This document shows positions 7,734 through 15,839 of a stretch of DNA of 64,000 nucleotides, in pieces. The position numbers were made by a program, and so were the translations under genes. Origin of the DNA: an uncultured Bacteroidota bacterium (GTDB lineage: Bacteria; Bacteroidota; Bacteroidia; Flavobacteriales; Flavobacteriaceae). The notes beneath the pieces were generated by a model. That model ran no database searches. It was not told where the DNA came from and saw nothing but the letters and a program-made list of their open reading frames with translations. The stretch is taken from the NCBI GenBank assembly GCA_902582405.1, contig CACHSA010000007.1, positions 1-64,000 on the forward strand, in the 5' to 3' direction. The stretch's first letter is position 1, and the number at the start of each line of letters is the position of its first letter.

Positions 7734-8339
7734 ATGAATAAAATTATATCTGTTTTCTTTTTTATATATTTTGTTTTCTCTTGCCAAAAATCTGAGAAAA
7801 AAAATTCGTTCTTTGAGTTGTATGATGATACCCTTTGGACCTTAGATGAGGAAAAAGAAAGTATTTTTGGTCCAAATATCAGAAGAATAATTCGTTTTAA
7901 GGGAAATAATTTTTATTGGGGGGCAATTGAAAACTTCAATACCTCTCCGTTTTGTGAAATTTATTATTTCATGCATAAGGAGGGTTCAACTGTTTACGAA
8001 AACGATGAAAATTATAGGGACCCTACAGGTTTTGTAGAAATCGTTGAATTTTCCTCTCCTTCCTCGGACACTTTAATACTTAATATAAGTTACAATCCTC
8101 ACCCCGATGAAGATCAGTCATCCATGCATAGTGGTGAAAACCCCTTTGGGAGAGCTCTTCCTAATTCAGCAATCATAACAATAAAAATCGATGGAGATAT
8201 TCTGAAATATGACGAAATAGCGTACTTAAAAGATCAACCTTATTATGAAAAGCACCTAAATTACAATAGATCAGAAAATTTTACTATAAGAGATTTTCTT
8301 GACTATAGCTGCACAATATTCAAAGACAGTACCAAATAA
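7734..8339 (+). CDS. Lipoprotein of unknown function
   Basis: 201 residues from the ATG at 7734, giving MNKIISVFFFIYFVFSC with a clear lipobox. An upstream TTG would add five hydrophobic residues and is less likely. The mature part reads FFELYDDTLWTLDEEKESIFGPNIRRIIRFKGNNFYWGAIENF, a beta-rich pattern, with a C-terminal acidic/aromatic stretch. No family recognised. It abuts the next gene with no spacing (TAAATG), so the two are probably translated together. Confidence 0.6.
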   Translation: MNKIISVFFFIYFVFSCQKSEKKNSFFELYDDTLWTLDEEKESIFGPNIRRIIRFKGNNFYWGAIENFNTSPFCEIYYFMHKEGSTVYENDENYRDPTGFVEIVEFSSPSSDTLILNISYNPHPDEDQSSMHSGENPFGRALPNSAIITIKIDGDILKYDEIAYLKDQPYYEKHLNYNRSENFTIRDFLDYSCTIFKDSTK

Positions 8340-8828
8340 ATGTACAGTTTGATTTTTTCCATAAAAGTATCAATTCTAATATTTTTTCAGAGTTATTCTA
8401 TCAGAGTAGTTGATGATCTCGGTTATAATCTGGGGTATTATTTAATATCAGATAAAGATGATAAGGCAATAATCAATGGAGATATTATAAATTTTAGTGA
8501 TTTCTTAAGGTACATACAAAAAAATCAGAATGAAATTACAATAAAACAGTACAATGATATTGTCAACAAAATGGCAAGAATTGAGTTGAACAGAGCCAGA
8601 AAAAAATATGAAACAAAGTTCGCCCAATATGTAATGGAATCATCGACTGTTTTAAAAAGCGAGAATTTAAAAAGAAAAAGAGAACTAAATTTTATAAAAG
8701 AAAATCTAGCTGATTATAGGTTCTTCATCGAAGATTTTCTAATTAATATCAAGGAGTTTATATCAGATTCGAAAGACTGTAATTCTGATTTTTTTATTTC
8801 TTATGATGAGTTTTTTAAAAATTGCTAA
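8340..8828 (+). CDS. Exported or membrane-anchored helical protein of unknown function
   Basis: 162 residues. A hydrophobic N-terminus (LIFSIKVSILIFFQSYS) acts as signal or anchor. The rest is mostly helical and highly charged: IKQYNDIVNKMARIELNRARKKYETKFAQYVMES and LKRKRELNFIKENLADYRFFIEDFLINIKEF suggest coiled-coil. Two Cys near the C-terminus (DCNSD, NC at the end) could pair in the periplasm. ATG follows directly on the previous stop. No family recognised. Confidence 0.5.
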   Translation: MYSLIFSIKVSILIFFQSYSIRVVDDLGYNLGYYLISDKDDKAIINGDIINFSDFLRYIQKNQNEITIKQYNDIVNKMARIELNRARKKYETKFAQYVMESSTVLKSENLKRKRELNFIKENLADYRFFIEDFLINIKEFISDSKDCNSDFFISYDEFFKNC

Positions 8829-8877
8829 TAAGATTTACTTTTGTACTAAATTTTGACCAATTATAATTTTAATTATC

Positions 8878-9774
8878 ATGAAAAATACCATACTATTTCT
8901 ACTTCTTGTATTTAACAGTATTGTACTTTACCCACAATCTAAAAAGAGTCTTGACAAAGAGTCAATCAAATCAATGTGCGGATGTTATGAAGTAAAATTC
9001 GAATTTGCTGAAACATTTATATATTCAGAAGACTCTACCTATGTAAAATCTCCCCCAAAGACCATGTATGCTTTAGAGTTAGCGCATTTAATTAAAGATG
9101 ATAAAAATGATATTTCTATCCAACATATACTTCAAATAGGAGACTATGGTGAACCCTATATTATAAAACACTGGAGACAAGACTGGTCATACCAAAATCA
9201 AGATTTTTATTTATATGATTCTAATAACATGTGGAAATTCGTTAATAAATCGAAAGGTCAGGTTAGAGGGCAATGGTCCCAAAAAGTATTTCAAGTTGAC
9301 GATGGCCCAAGGTATCAAGGTTCGGGAACCTGGGTTCATGTTGATGGTAAAAGCTATTGGGAAAGTACTACTCCTGCCCCACTTCCGAGAAGAGAGCGAG
9401 ATATTCGAAACGACTACAATTTAACTATTAGAGGAAATAGAGTCGAAATCATGGATTATGGCTGGGCACACATACAGGATAATTCTAAAATTATTAGGAA
9501 AAAAAAAATAAATAAAACTATTGCAAAAGAAAAAGGGTATAACACATACAAAAAAGTAGAGGACGAAAGATGTAAATACGCATTAAAATGGTGGAAGGAA
9601 AATTATAAAAAGTGGAAGATTGTAAAAGATGTATGGAACGATATATATAATAAAAAAGAAACGCTTAAAGTTTCACAACTATATAAACAAAAACCACTTT
9701 ATATGTATTTATTTGTTGATGATTATGAAACAAAAGAAAAAATTAGAAATTTAATTGATAAATTCGTTGATTAA
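8878..9774 (+). CDS. DUF6607 family exported protein
   Basis: 298 residues with a signal peptide (MKNTILFLLLVFNSIVLYPQ). The mature start KSMCGCYEVKFEFAETF, followed by HWRQDWSYQN, WSQKVFQVDDGPRYQGSGTWVHVDGKSYWESTTPAPLPRRE and a C-terminal helical DERCKYALKWW, matches my memory of DUF6607, an uncharacterised mostly beta periplasmic family of Bacteroidota and Proteobacteria. The aromatic-rich strands suggest a lipocalin-like or ligand-binding barrel, which is inference. The gene is immediately followed, with no gap, by the DUF423 gene. Confidence 0.75.
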   Translation: MKNTILFLLLVFNSIVLYPQSKKSLDKESIKSMCGCYEVKFEFAETFIYSEDSTYVKSPPKTMYALELAHLIKDDKNDISIQHILQIGDYGEPYIIKHWRQDWSYQNQDFYLYDSNNMWKFVNKSKGQVRGQWSQKVFQVDDGPRYQGSGTWVHVDGKSYWESTTPAPLPRRERDIRNDYNLTIRGNRVEIMDYGWAHIQDNSKIIRKKKINKTIAKEKGYNTYKKVEDERCKYALKWWKENYKKWKIVKDVWNDIYNKKETLKVSQLYKQKPLYMYLFVDDYETKEKIRNLIDKFVD

Positions 9775-10143
9775 ATGGATAAATTAAAAATTTTTGGTGG
9801 ATTTTTTGCTTTACTTTCTGTCATATTAGGAGCAATTGCTGCTCATAAACTTAAAGAATTTCTAAACGAAGATTCGCTAAAATCATTTGAGACTGGTGTT
9901 AAGTACATGATGTATCATGGCCTTGCAATGATAATTATATCAAATTCAAATATTCAAAGTAAAAATAATTTATTATTAATTTTTTCCGTCGGCATAGTCC
10001 TTTTTTCATTTAGTATTTTTCTTCTTTCAACACAATCTATTACAAAGATTAATTTTTCATTTCTTGGACCTATAACACCAATTGGTGGTTTAACACTAAT
10101 TATTGGTTGGATAATTTTTATTATAAATTCACTTAAGATTTAA
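9775..10143 (+). CDS. DUF423 family membrane protein
   Basis: 122 residues with four predicted TM helices. GGFFALLSVILGAIAAHKLKEFL, then FETGVKYMMYHGLAMI, and FLGPITPIGGLTLIIGWIIFI are the three conserved blocks of DUF423 (YgdD-like) proteins, and the length is normal. The His-containing YHGLA motif is present. Function of the family is unknown. The ATG starts at the base after the DUF6607 stop. Confidence 0.9.
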   Translation: MDKLKIFGGFFALLSVILGAIAAHKLKEFLNEDSLKSFETGVKYMMYHGLAMIIISNSNIQSKNNLLLIFSVGIVLFSFSIFLLSTQSITKINFSFLGPITPIGGLTLIIGWIIFIINSLKI

Positions 10144-10190
10144 ATAGTGAAATTTTATTTTATTAATTTTAAAATATAAAACTTGAAATT

Positions 10191-10706
10191 ATGAATCTAA
10201 AATACTTTATCCTTAGTTTTTTTGTTGTATTAGTTACTTTTTCTTGTGAGGTTAATAACCAAAAAGCAGAAAATAAAAGCGATGACCTTTACGCTAAAAA
10301 TTTGGCCACAGCAAAGAAGTTTTTTGAATTATTTAAAACAGAAGATACAGAAGCCCAAAAACCACTTATATGCCCAGGTGTAACCCACTATCCACCTTTT
10401 TATGGATCTGAACCAGTTAAATATGACGGATTCATATCTGGAAACAAAGCTTGGATGGATAACTTTGATGACATTACCTATGATGCCAGAGTTTGGTTAC
10501 CAGGTGCAGACTCATTAGGAGTTAAAGACGGAAGTGTGCGTACTTATGGCACATGGTCAGCTAAAAGCATGGCAAACGGTAAAACTATAAAAGTAAGAGC
10601 ATACCACTATTTTAACTTTAATAGCGCGGGTCAAATTCATGAAATTGGAGACTTTTTCGATGCTTCAGGTGTTATGAATGCGGCTATGGCTAGTAGTGAA
10701 AAATAA
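10191..10706 (+). CDS. Nuclear transport factor 2 (SnoaL-like) family lipoprotein
   Basis: 171 residues. Lipoprotein signal MNLKYFILSFFVVLVTFSC, then NLATAKKFFELFKTEDTEAQKPLICPGVTHYPPFYGSEPVKYDGFISGNKAWMDNFDDITYDARVWLPG and WSAKSMANGKTIKVRAYHYFNFNSAGQIHEIGDFFDASGVMNA. The helix, central cavity strands and closing F-x-x-x-G-QIxEIxDFFD block are typical of SnoaL-like/NTF2 domains. A hydrolase or binding role cannot be chosen between. It is followed by a good intrinsic terminator. Confidence 0.8.
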   Translation: MNLKYFILSFFVVLVTFSCEVNNQKAENKSDDLYAKNLATAKKFFELFKTEDTEAQKPLICPGVTHYPPFYGSEPVKYDGFISGNKAWMDNFDDITYDARVWLPGADSLGVKDGSVRTYGTWSAKSMANGKTIKVRAYHYFNFNSAGQIHEIGDFFDASGVMNAAMASSEK

Positions 10707-10712
10707 ATCTCG

Positions 10713-10748
10713 ACTTCCCTTCTAACTCAAATTAGGAGGGATTTTTAA
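10713..10748 (+). terminator. Intrinsic terminator after the NTF2-like lipoprotein
   Basis: TCCCTTCTAA (10716-10725) pairs with TTAGGAGGGA (10732-10741), ten positions with one G-T wobble and a 6-nt loop, followed by TTTTTAATTT. It lies 10 nt after the stop of the 171-residue lipoprotein and before the DoxX-like gene. Confidence 0.75.
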
Positions 10749-10757
10749 TTTAAATTA

Positions 10758-11210
10758 ATGGTAGGGTATTTTAAAAGTATAACTATATATACATTTTCCT
10801 TATTTTACTTATTTATCGGAATAAAGCATTTTACAGATGTAAATTTTTTTGTCTCTATTATGCCACCCTACATCCCTTTTCATGAGTTTTTTATTTACTT
10901 ATCTGGATTTTTTGAAATATTATTTGGATTTTTGTTGCTATTTAAGAAAACAAGAAAATTTGCAGGAATAGGGTTAATTTATCTTTTGGTTTTTGTGTTC
11001 CCTGCTAATGTCCATCTTTATCTGTCAGAAGTGGCTCAAAATGCTCTCTCTATAACTCAAAACGATGCTTTAATTAGACTACCATTTCAATTACCATTGA
11101 TGATTATTGCATTTTGGCATGCAGAGGAAAATTCAACTAAATTTTTTGATGTTTTTTGCTCTTTTATATTCATTCCAACTATTTTGTATTTTTTTTCGCT
11201 CGCGCTTTAA
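10758..11210 (+). CDS. DoxX-like membrane protein
   Basis: 150 residues with four TM helices. FYLFIGIKHFTDVNFFVSIMPPYIPFHEFFIYLSGFFEILFGFLLLF and FAGIGLIYLLVFVFPANVHLYLS match the DoxX/MauE-like family of four-helix quinone-type membrane proteins; the FPANVHLYL block is characteristic of this subgroup. The function is not established. It precedes the DUF5916 gene by 18 nt and may be in the same transcript. Confidence 0.8.
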   Translation: MVGYFKSITIYTFSLFYLFIGIKHFTDVNFFVSIMPPYIPFHEFFIYLSGFFEILFGFLLLFKKTRKFAGIGLIYLLVFVFPANVHLYLSEVAQNALSITQNDALIRLPFQLPLMIIAFWHAEENSTKFFDVFCSFIFIPTILYFFSLAL

Positions 11211-11228
11211 ATAATTATTTAGGTATAA

Positions 11229-13418
11229 ATGATCTTAAAAAATATTTCTTTTAACTTTTATTTTTTTCTATCTCAATTTTTATTGAATACCGTCATAAAT
11301 GCTCAAGAGTTCAAAAGTTTATATAGCACTTATACAGACCAATCAATTGAATTAGATGGAAAAGACGATGAGGAGTTTTGGGATAAAACCCTATTGGGCA
11401 AAGAATTTTGGCAATATTTTCCCTCGGACTCACTAGCTAGCCAAAAAACAGAAGTTAAAATTGTTCACAACGACGATTATATATACGTTTTTATTAAGGC
11501 ATTTAATAGGTCTAATAAATACGGTATTCCCTCACTTGAAAGAGACAGTTCTGTTCAAGGAAACGACGCTGTAATTCTTTTATTTGACACCTACAAGGAT
11601 GGAAACAATGCTTTTTTCTTTGAGTCTAATCCAGTTGGAGTAAAAAAAGATGCTCTAATTTCAGAGGGAGGAGATGATATAGATATGACGTGGGACATCA
11701 AATGGGAAGTAGAGACCTATATCGGTGATGGATTTTATCAATGTGAATTTAAAATTCCATTAAAGTCTTTAAAGTTTCCTGATGGTTCCAAAGATTGGAG
11801 ATTTCAAATTTTTAGAGCAGATATATTTACAGGTGAATTTTCTTTGTGGAATAAAGTCCCAATAAATCAAAAAATTTTTGATTTAGCATTTTTTGGAAAT
11901 CTTATTTTTGATATTCCGCTAGGAAAATCGAAAACACAAATAACAGTAATTCCTTATACAAGTGGTATTAATACTAATGATTTCAATTCAAATATTAATT
12001 ATAATAATATTTCTTTTGGTGGTGATGCGAAAGTCACCATTGGTAATGGAATGAATCTAGATTTAACGTTCAATCCAGATTTTTCTCAAGTTGAGGTAGA
12101 TGACCAGATTATTAATATAACTCGATTTGAAATTAATCTCCCAGAGAAAAGACAGTTTTTTATTCAAAATAGTGATTTATTTTCAAGCTTTGGTGACAGC
12201 AGAGACTCAAAAACTTTTTTTTCAAGAAGAATTGGTGTCGCTAGAGACGAAAACGGAAACACAATTGAAAACAAAATAAGTGCTGGGTTAAGACTTAGCG
12301 GAAAATTATCAAAGAACACAAGACTTGGGGTTTTAAATATGTATACAAATAATGACCCCAAAAACAATATAAAGGCGAATACAAATTCAGTAATTGCATT
12401 GCAACAAAAATTATTTAGCAGATCAAATCTAAGTTTACTATTTATTAATCGTCAAAATACAGCTAAAAATGAATTAGATTACAATAGGGTGATTGGTGTT
12501 GATTACAATTTACTTTCAAAAGATGCTGTTTGGAGCGGAAAATTTTACTTTCATAACTCATTTAGCACATTAAATAAAACGAATCCTTTTTCAACTGGAT
12601 TTACTTTAAGCTATAATACGAGAAACAATTCAATTTACTCCAAAGTAATAAGGTTAGGCGAAGGATTTGAGTCTGATCTTGGTTTTATTAGAAGGAAAGG
12701 GATTTTTAAAAATTATTTTAGGTATGAGAGAAGATTCTGGTTTAAAAATAAAAAAATTCGTTCTATAAGTGTCATCTCCAGCTTAGCATATATAGATAAA
12801 CCTGAAAACGAATCATTGATTACGGATAGAAATTACCGACTAGGGTTACAATTTGATTTTATTTCTATGGCTGGCATCGATATTAGCTTAAGAAAAGACT
12901 ACACTCATCTAGAGAATAGTTTTAATCCCTTAAGATCCTTTGCCTTAAATCCCTTAGCTGCCAATTCTAATTATAACTATTCTTATCTTGAATTTGGATA
13001 CAAAAATGATCAGAGAAAAAAAATAAGTTATAGATTCGAATTTAATAATGGTGATTTTTATAATGGTAAACGAATGTCACTTAGAACTCAATTTAATTAT
13101 AGATTTGAGCCAGTATTCCAATCAAGTTTTAACCTTTCAATTAACAAAATTTCCCTTCCTGAATTTTACGGTGATGGAAGACTAATACTGGCTACTTCTA
13201 AATTCAATTTAACATTCAATAAAAGTCTTTTTTGGATGAATTATCTTCAGTATTCAAATGTTTCAAAAAATTTTGGGATTAACTCAAGACTTCAATGGAG
13301 GTTTGCTCCACTTTCAGATTTATACATTGTTTTTAACGACAATTATTTATATGAAAATTCTCTAATTCCAAGTTTAAGGTCTATTTCGTTTAAACTTTCT
13401 TATTGGTTAGATTTATAA
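11229..13418 (+). CDS. DUF5916 family outer-membrane protein with CBM9-like N-terminus
   Basis: 729 residues. After a signal peptide ending INAQ, IELDGKDDEEFWDKTLLGKEFWQYFPSDSLASQKTEVKIVHNDDYIYVFIKAF starts a carbohydrate-binding family-9-like domain (about residues 30-230). The remainder is DUF5916: GMNLDLTFNPDFSQVEVDDQIINITRFEINLPEKRQFFIQNSDLFSSFGDS, then repeated alternating strands that end in an aromatic (SLRSISFKLSYWLDL), as expected for an outer-membrane beta barrel. Length is typical. Role unknown; family members are common in marine flavobacteria. Confidence 0.85.
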   Translation: MILKNISFNFYFFLSQFLLNTVINAQEFKSLYSTYTDQSIELDGKDDEEFWDKTLLGKEFWQYFPSDSLASQKTEVKIVHNDDYIYVFIKAFNRSNKYGIPSLERDSSVQGNDAVILLFDTYKDGNNAFFFESNPVGVKKDALISEGGDDIDMTWDIKWEVETYIGDGFYQCEFKIPLKSLKFPDGSKDWRFQIFRADIFTGEFSLWNKVPINQKIFDLAFFGNLIFDIPLGKSKTQITVIPYTSGINTNDFNSNINYNNISFGGDAKVTIGNGMNLDLTFNPDFSQVEVDDQIINITRFEINLPEKRQFFIQNSDLFSSFGDSRDSKTFFSRRIGVARDENGNTIENKISAGLRLSGKLSKNTRLGVLNMYTNNDPKNNIKANTNSVIALQQKLFSRSNLSLLFINRQNTAKNELDYNRVIGVDYNLLSKDAVWSGKFYFHNSFSTLNKTNPFSTGFTLSYNTRNNSIYSKVIRLGEGFESDLGFIRRKGIFKNYFRYERRFWFKNKKIRSISVISSLAYIDKPENESLITDRNYRLGLQFDFISMAGIDISLRKDYTHLENSFNPLRSFALNPLAANSNYNYSYLEFGYKNDQRKKISYRFEFNNGDFYNGKRMSLRTQFNYRFEPVFQSSFNLSINKISLPEFYGDGRLILATSKFNLTFNKSLFWMNYLQYSNVSKNFGINSRLQWRFAPLSDLYIVFNDNYLYENSLIPSLRSISFKLSYWLDL

Positions 13419-13423
13419 TTTAC

Positions 13424-13900
13424 TTAATTCATTAAAAATATTGATATATTCAAAATTGAAGCAAAGAAAACCCAAAATAAATATGGAATCATTAAATAAG
13501 AGGAAAATATATTCGCTTTTCTAAATTCCTTGATACAAAAAACGATAGAAGCTATTAAAATTAATATCGTAACTAATCCAAGAAATATATTTTTAAATCC
13601 AAAAAAAACTACAGACCACATGCCATTAAAAAAAAGTTGTAAAAAAAAGGCTGTGGTTCCTAAGCTTTGTGTTTTTTTTTTAAAACTATAGGAGAAGAAA
13701 ATTCCAAAGGCAATTCCCATTAGAAAATAAAGAATAATCCAAACTGGCATAAAAATCCAATCAGGAGGATTAAAAAGTGGCTTATTTAGATATTTATACC
13801 AAGTATTAACTGAGGACCTGGTGGCTAAACTAGAAAAATAACCAACGGTATTAGAAATTAATACTCCAAAAAGGCAACTAAAAAATAAACGAATTTTCAC
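13424..13900 (-). CDS. TspO/MBR family tryptophan-rich sensory protein
   Basis: 158 residues, five TM helices. YKYLNKPLFNPPDWIFMPVWIILYFLMGIAFG is the signature of TspO/peripheral benzodiazepine receptor homologues (W-x-P-x-F-x-P-P-x-W ... P-V-W). FFLQLFFNGMWSVVFFGFKN is the following conserved helix. TspO binds tetrapyrroles and other hydrophobic ligands and influences porphyrin and stress physiology. It is convergent with the DUF5916 gene. Confidence 0.9.
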   Translation of the reverse strand: MKIRLFFSCLFGVLISNTVGYFSSLATRSSVNTWYKYLNKPLFNPPDWIFMPVWIILYFLMGIAFGIFFSYSFKKKTQSLGTTAFFLQLFFNGMWSVVFFGFKNIFLGLVTILILIASIVFCIKEFRKANIFSSYLMIPYLFWVFFASILNISIFLMN

Positions 13901-13976
13901 TGCACATATGTTTGCAAATTAATTGTATAAAACATACAATTTTAATTTGTTGTAAATTTAAACCATATTTAAAATT

Positions 13977-15209
13977 ATGTTTAGTAATATTTGGTTTATC
14001 GTTATATTATTTTTTATCATTTTTAATTTTATTTTCTCATCAATTTTAGAATATATAAATGACAAAAATTGGAAAAATCATGTCCCAGAAGAACTAAAAA
14101 AATACTATCCAAACGAAAAATATCAAAAAGCTAGAGATTATAAATTAGAAACTGGGAAAATTTCGTTTTTATCCTCTTCCATCTCCTTCGTAATAACTTT
14201 AGTTTTGATTATTTCAGGAATATATGGAACTGTCAGTGATAATATTACAAAAATCACGGAATCAATATTCACACAATCTGTATTATTTTTTTCTGTTTTT
14301 TATTTACTCAATTACATAATTAGTCTACCTATCAAATTTTATTCAACATTTGTGGTTGAAGAAAAATTTGGATTTAATAAAACAACAAAAAAACTTTTTA
14401 TAGTTGATCAAATAAAATCCTTGCTTCTTTCTGCACTAATTACAGGAATTTTACTTTTCTTCGCTATTCAATTTTTTATAATTTTTGAAAAAAATTTTTG
14501 GATTTATTTGTGGCTGGGTCTATCTATATTTTTAATTTTTACAAATACTTTTTATGCATCACTTATTGTTCCAATTTTCAACAAATTAGAACCACTTAGT
14601 GAGGGTGAGCTTAGAAGAAAAATCAATGAATATTCCAAAATGATAGGTTATTCGCTAAAAAATATATTTATTATTGACGGGTCTAAAAGGTCTACCAAGG
14701 CAAATGCTTTTTTTTCTGGTTTAGGTCCAAAAAAAACAATTGCATTGTATGATACGCTAATTGAAAATCACACCGATGAGGAATTATTAGCCGTATTAGC
14801 TCATGAGGTTGGTCATTACAAAAGAAACCATGTTTTTAAAGGACTTATATTATCAATAGCTCAAATTGGATTAATGTGTTTTCTTTTCCAATTATGTTTG
14901 AATGAAGGTGAAATATCATTTGCGCTTGGAGGTAAAATACCTACTTTTCACCTTGGATTAATTGGATTCTCCCTTCTCTACAGTCCAATAGGGCTAATAA
15001 CTGGTGTAATGATGAATATTTTTAGTAGAAAAAATGAATATGAAGCTGATAAATTCGCTAAAGATACTTATGACGGCAAACAACTTTCACTAGCATTGAA
15101 GAAGCTTTCTGCTAATAATCTTTCAAATCTTTATCCTCATCCATTTTATGCTTTTATTCATTATTCACATCCGCCCCTTTTAAAAAGACTAAACGCACTA
15201 AAAAACTAA
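13977..15209 (+). CDS. M48 family metallopeptidase, CAAX prenyl protease (Ste24) type
   Basis: 410 residues, multi-pass membrane protein with an N-terminal Ste24 helix bundle (segments around residues 2-25, 62-85, 95-118, 145-168, 172-195). HEVGH (His276, Glu277, His280) is the zinc site, and SRKNEYEADKFA supplies the third ligand Glu. TKANAFFSGLGPKKTIALYDTLIENHTDEELLAVLAHEVGHYK is the classic M48A stretch. It probably degrades or processes membrane or membrane-associated proteins. It stands alone at the 5' side but is 4 nt from the downstream lipoprotein. Confidence 0.92.
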   Translation: MFSNIWFIVILFFIIFNFIFSSILEYINDKNWKNHVPEELKKYYPNEKYQKARDYKLETGKISFLSSSISFVITLVLIISGIYGTVSDNITKITESIFTQSVLFFSVFYLLNYIISLPIKFYSTFVVEEKFGFNKTTKKLFIVDQIKSLLLSALITGILLFFAIQFFIIFEKNFWIYLWLGLSIFLIFTNTFYASLIVPIFNKLEPLSEGELRRKINEYSKMIGYSLKNIFIIDGSKRSTKANAFFSGLGPKKTIALYDTLIENHTDEELLAVLAHEVGHYKRNHVFKGLILSIAQIGLMCFLFQLCLNEGEISFALGGKIPTFHLGLIGFSLLYSPIGLITGVMMNIFSRKNEYEADKFAKDTYDGKQLSLALKKLSANNLSNLYPHPFYAFIHYSHPPLLKRLNALKN

Positions 15210-15213
15210 AAAC

Positions 15214-15645
15214 ATGAAAAAAATTTATTTCTCTATTTTATTGTTAATTATAACGTCCTGCAATCAAAGTCAGAATAGTAAAACTCAAGAGCCCTGGGGC
15301 GTATCACAATTATTAGAACCTAAATTACTTTCCTACAAAATTAAAAGTGGAAAGGACATTCCGAAAATTATAAGTATTGGACCAGGAGTCGTGATAAAAA
15401 ATTCAATTGGAATTGGGGAATGCAGGTACAATAAAAATATTGAAAAATTAAAATCTTTAGTTTCCGACTACAAAAAAGATGATAAAATTGTTCTCTACTG
15501 TGGGTGTTGTCCATTTAAAAATTGTCCAAATATTAGGCCAGCATTTACGTTAATGAACAAACTTGGCTTTAAAAATCATAAACTATTAAACATAAAGAAT
15601 AATATTAAAGCAGATTGGATTGATATGGGATATCAAACAGAATGA
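15214..15645 (+). CDS. Rhodanese-like lipoprotein with Cys-rich loop
   Basis: 143 residues; lipoprotein signal MKKIYFSILLLIITSC. The rhodanese-like elements are PKIISIGPGVVIKNSIGIGE, IEKLKSLVSDYKKDDKIVLYC and the C-terminal LMNKLGFKNHKLLNIKNNIKADWIDMGY. The active-site loop is replaced by CGCCPFKNCPN, with four closely spaced Cys instead of the single-Cys C-x-x-x-x-R/T loop. Periplasmic location is inferred. It might handle sulfur or a metal rather than transfer sulfane sulfur to cyanide. Confidence 0.75.
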   Translation: MKKIYFSILLLIITSCNQSQNSKTQEPWGVSQLLEPKLLSYKIKSGKDIPKIISIGPGVVIKNSIGIGECRYNKNIEKLKSLVSDYKKDDKIVLYCGCCPFKNCPNIRPAFTLMNKLGFKNHKLLNIKNNIKADWIDMGYQTE

Positions 15646-15647
15646 TT

Positions 15648-15740
15648 TTACCAATTAGATGGTCTTAAAAGATAACATATTAGCATAAATATGTAAAACG
15701 AAAGGACAAATAGAAAAGTGGGGTTAAATATTTTTTTCAC
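15648..15740 (-). CDS. Candidate 30-residue membrane microprotein (GTG start)
   Basis: A GTG-initiated frame on the minus strand, in the 194-nt gap between two plus-strand genes. It encodes a basic N-terminus (KKIFNP), one hydrophobic helix (TFLFVLSFYIFMLICYLL) and RPSNW. The pattern is that of a single-pass membrane peptide, and an in-frame TGA lies three codons upstream of the start. There is no independent support. The gap otherwise holds only AT-rich DNA and a short 6-bp hairpin. Confidence 0.28.
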   Translation of the reverse strand: MKKIFNPTFLFVLSFYIFMLICYLLRPSNW

Positions 15741-15839
15741 AGTTAATCAAATATAAGAAATATTTAAGCGGTCATATACAAAGATAATTAATTAAAACAA
15801 AACCTGACGCTGGTTTTATTATATTCGGTTTTTTAAAAA

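Noticed and set aside
15799-15817. 6-bp hairpin AAAACC/GGTTTT before the LRR gene
   Set aside because: Stem too short for a convincing terminator and followed by only a short AT stretch.
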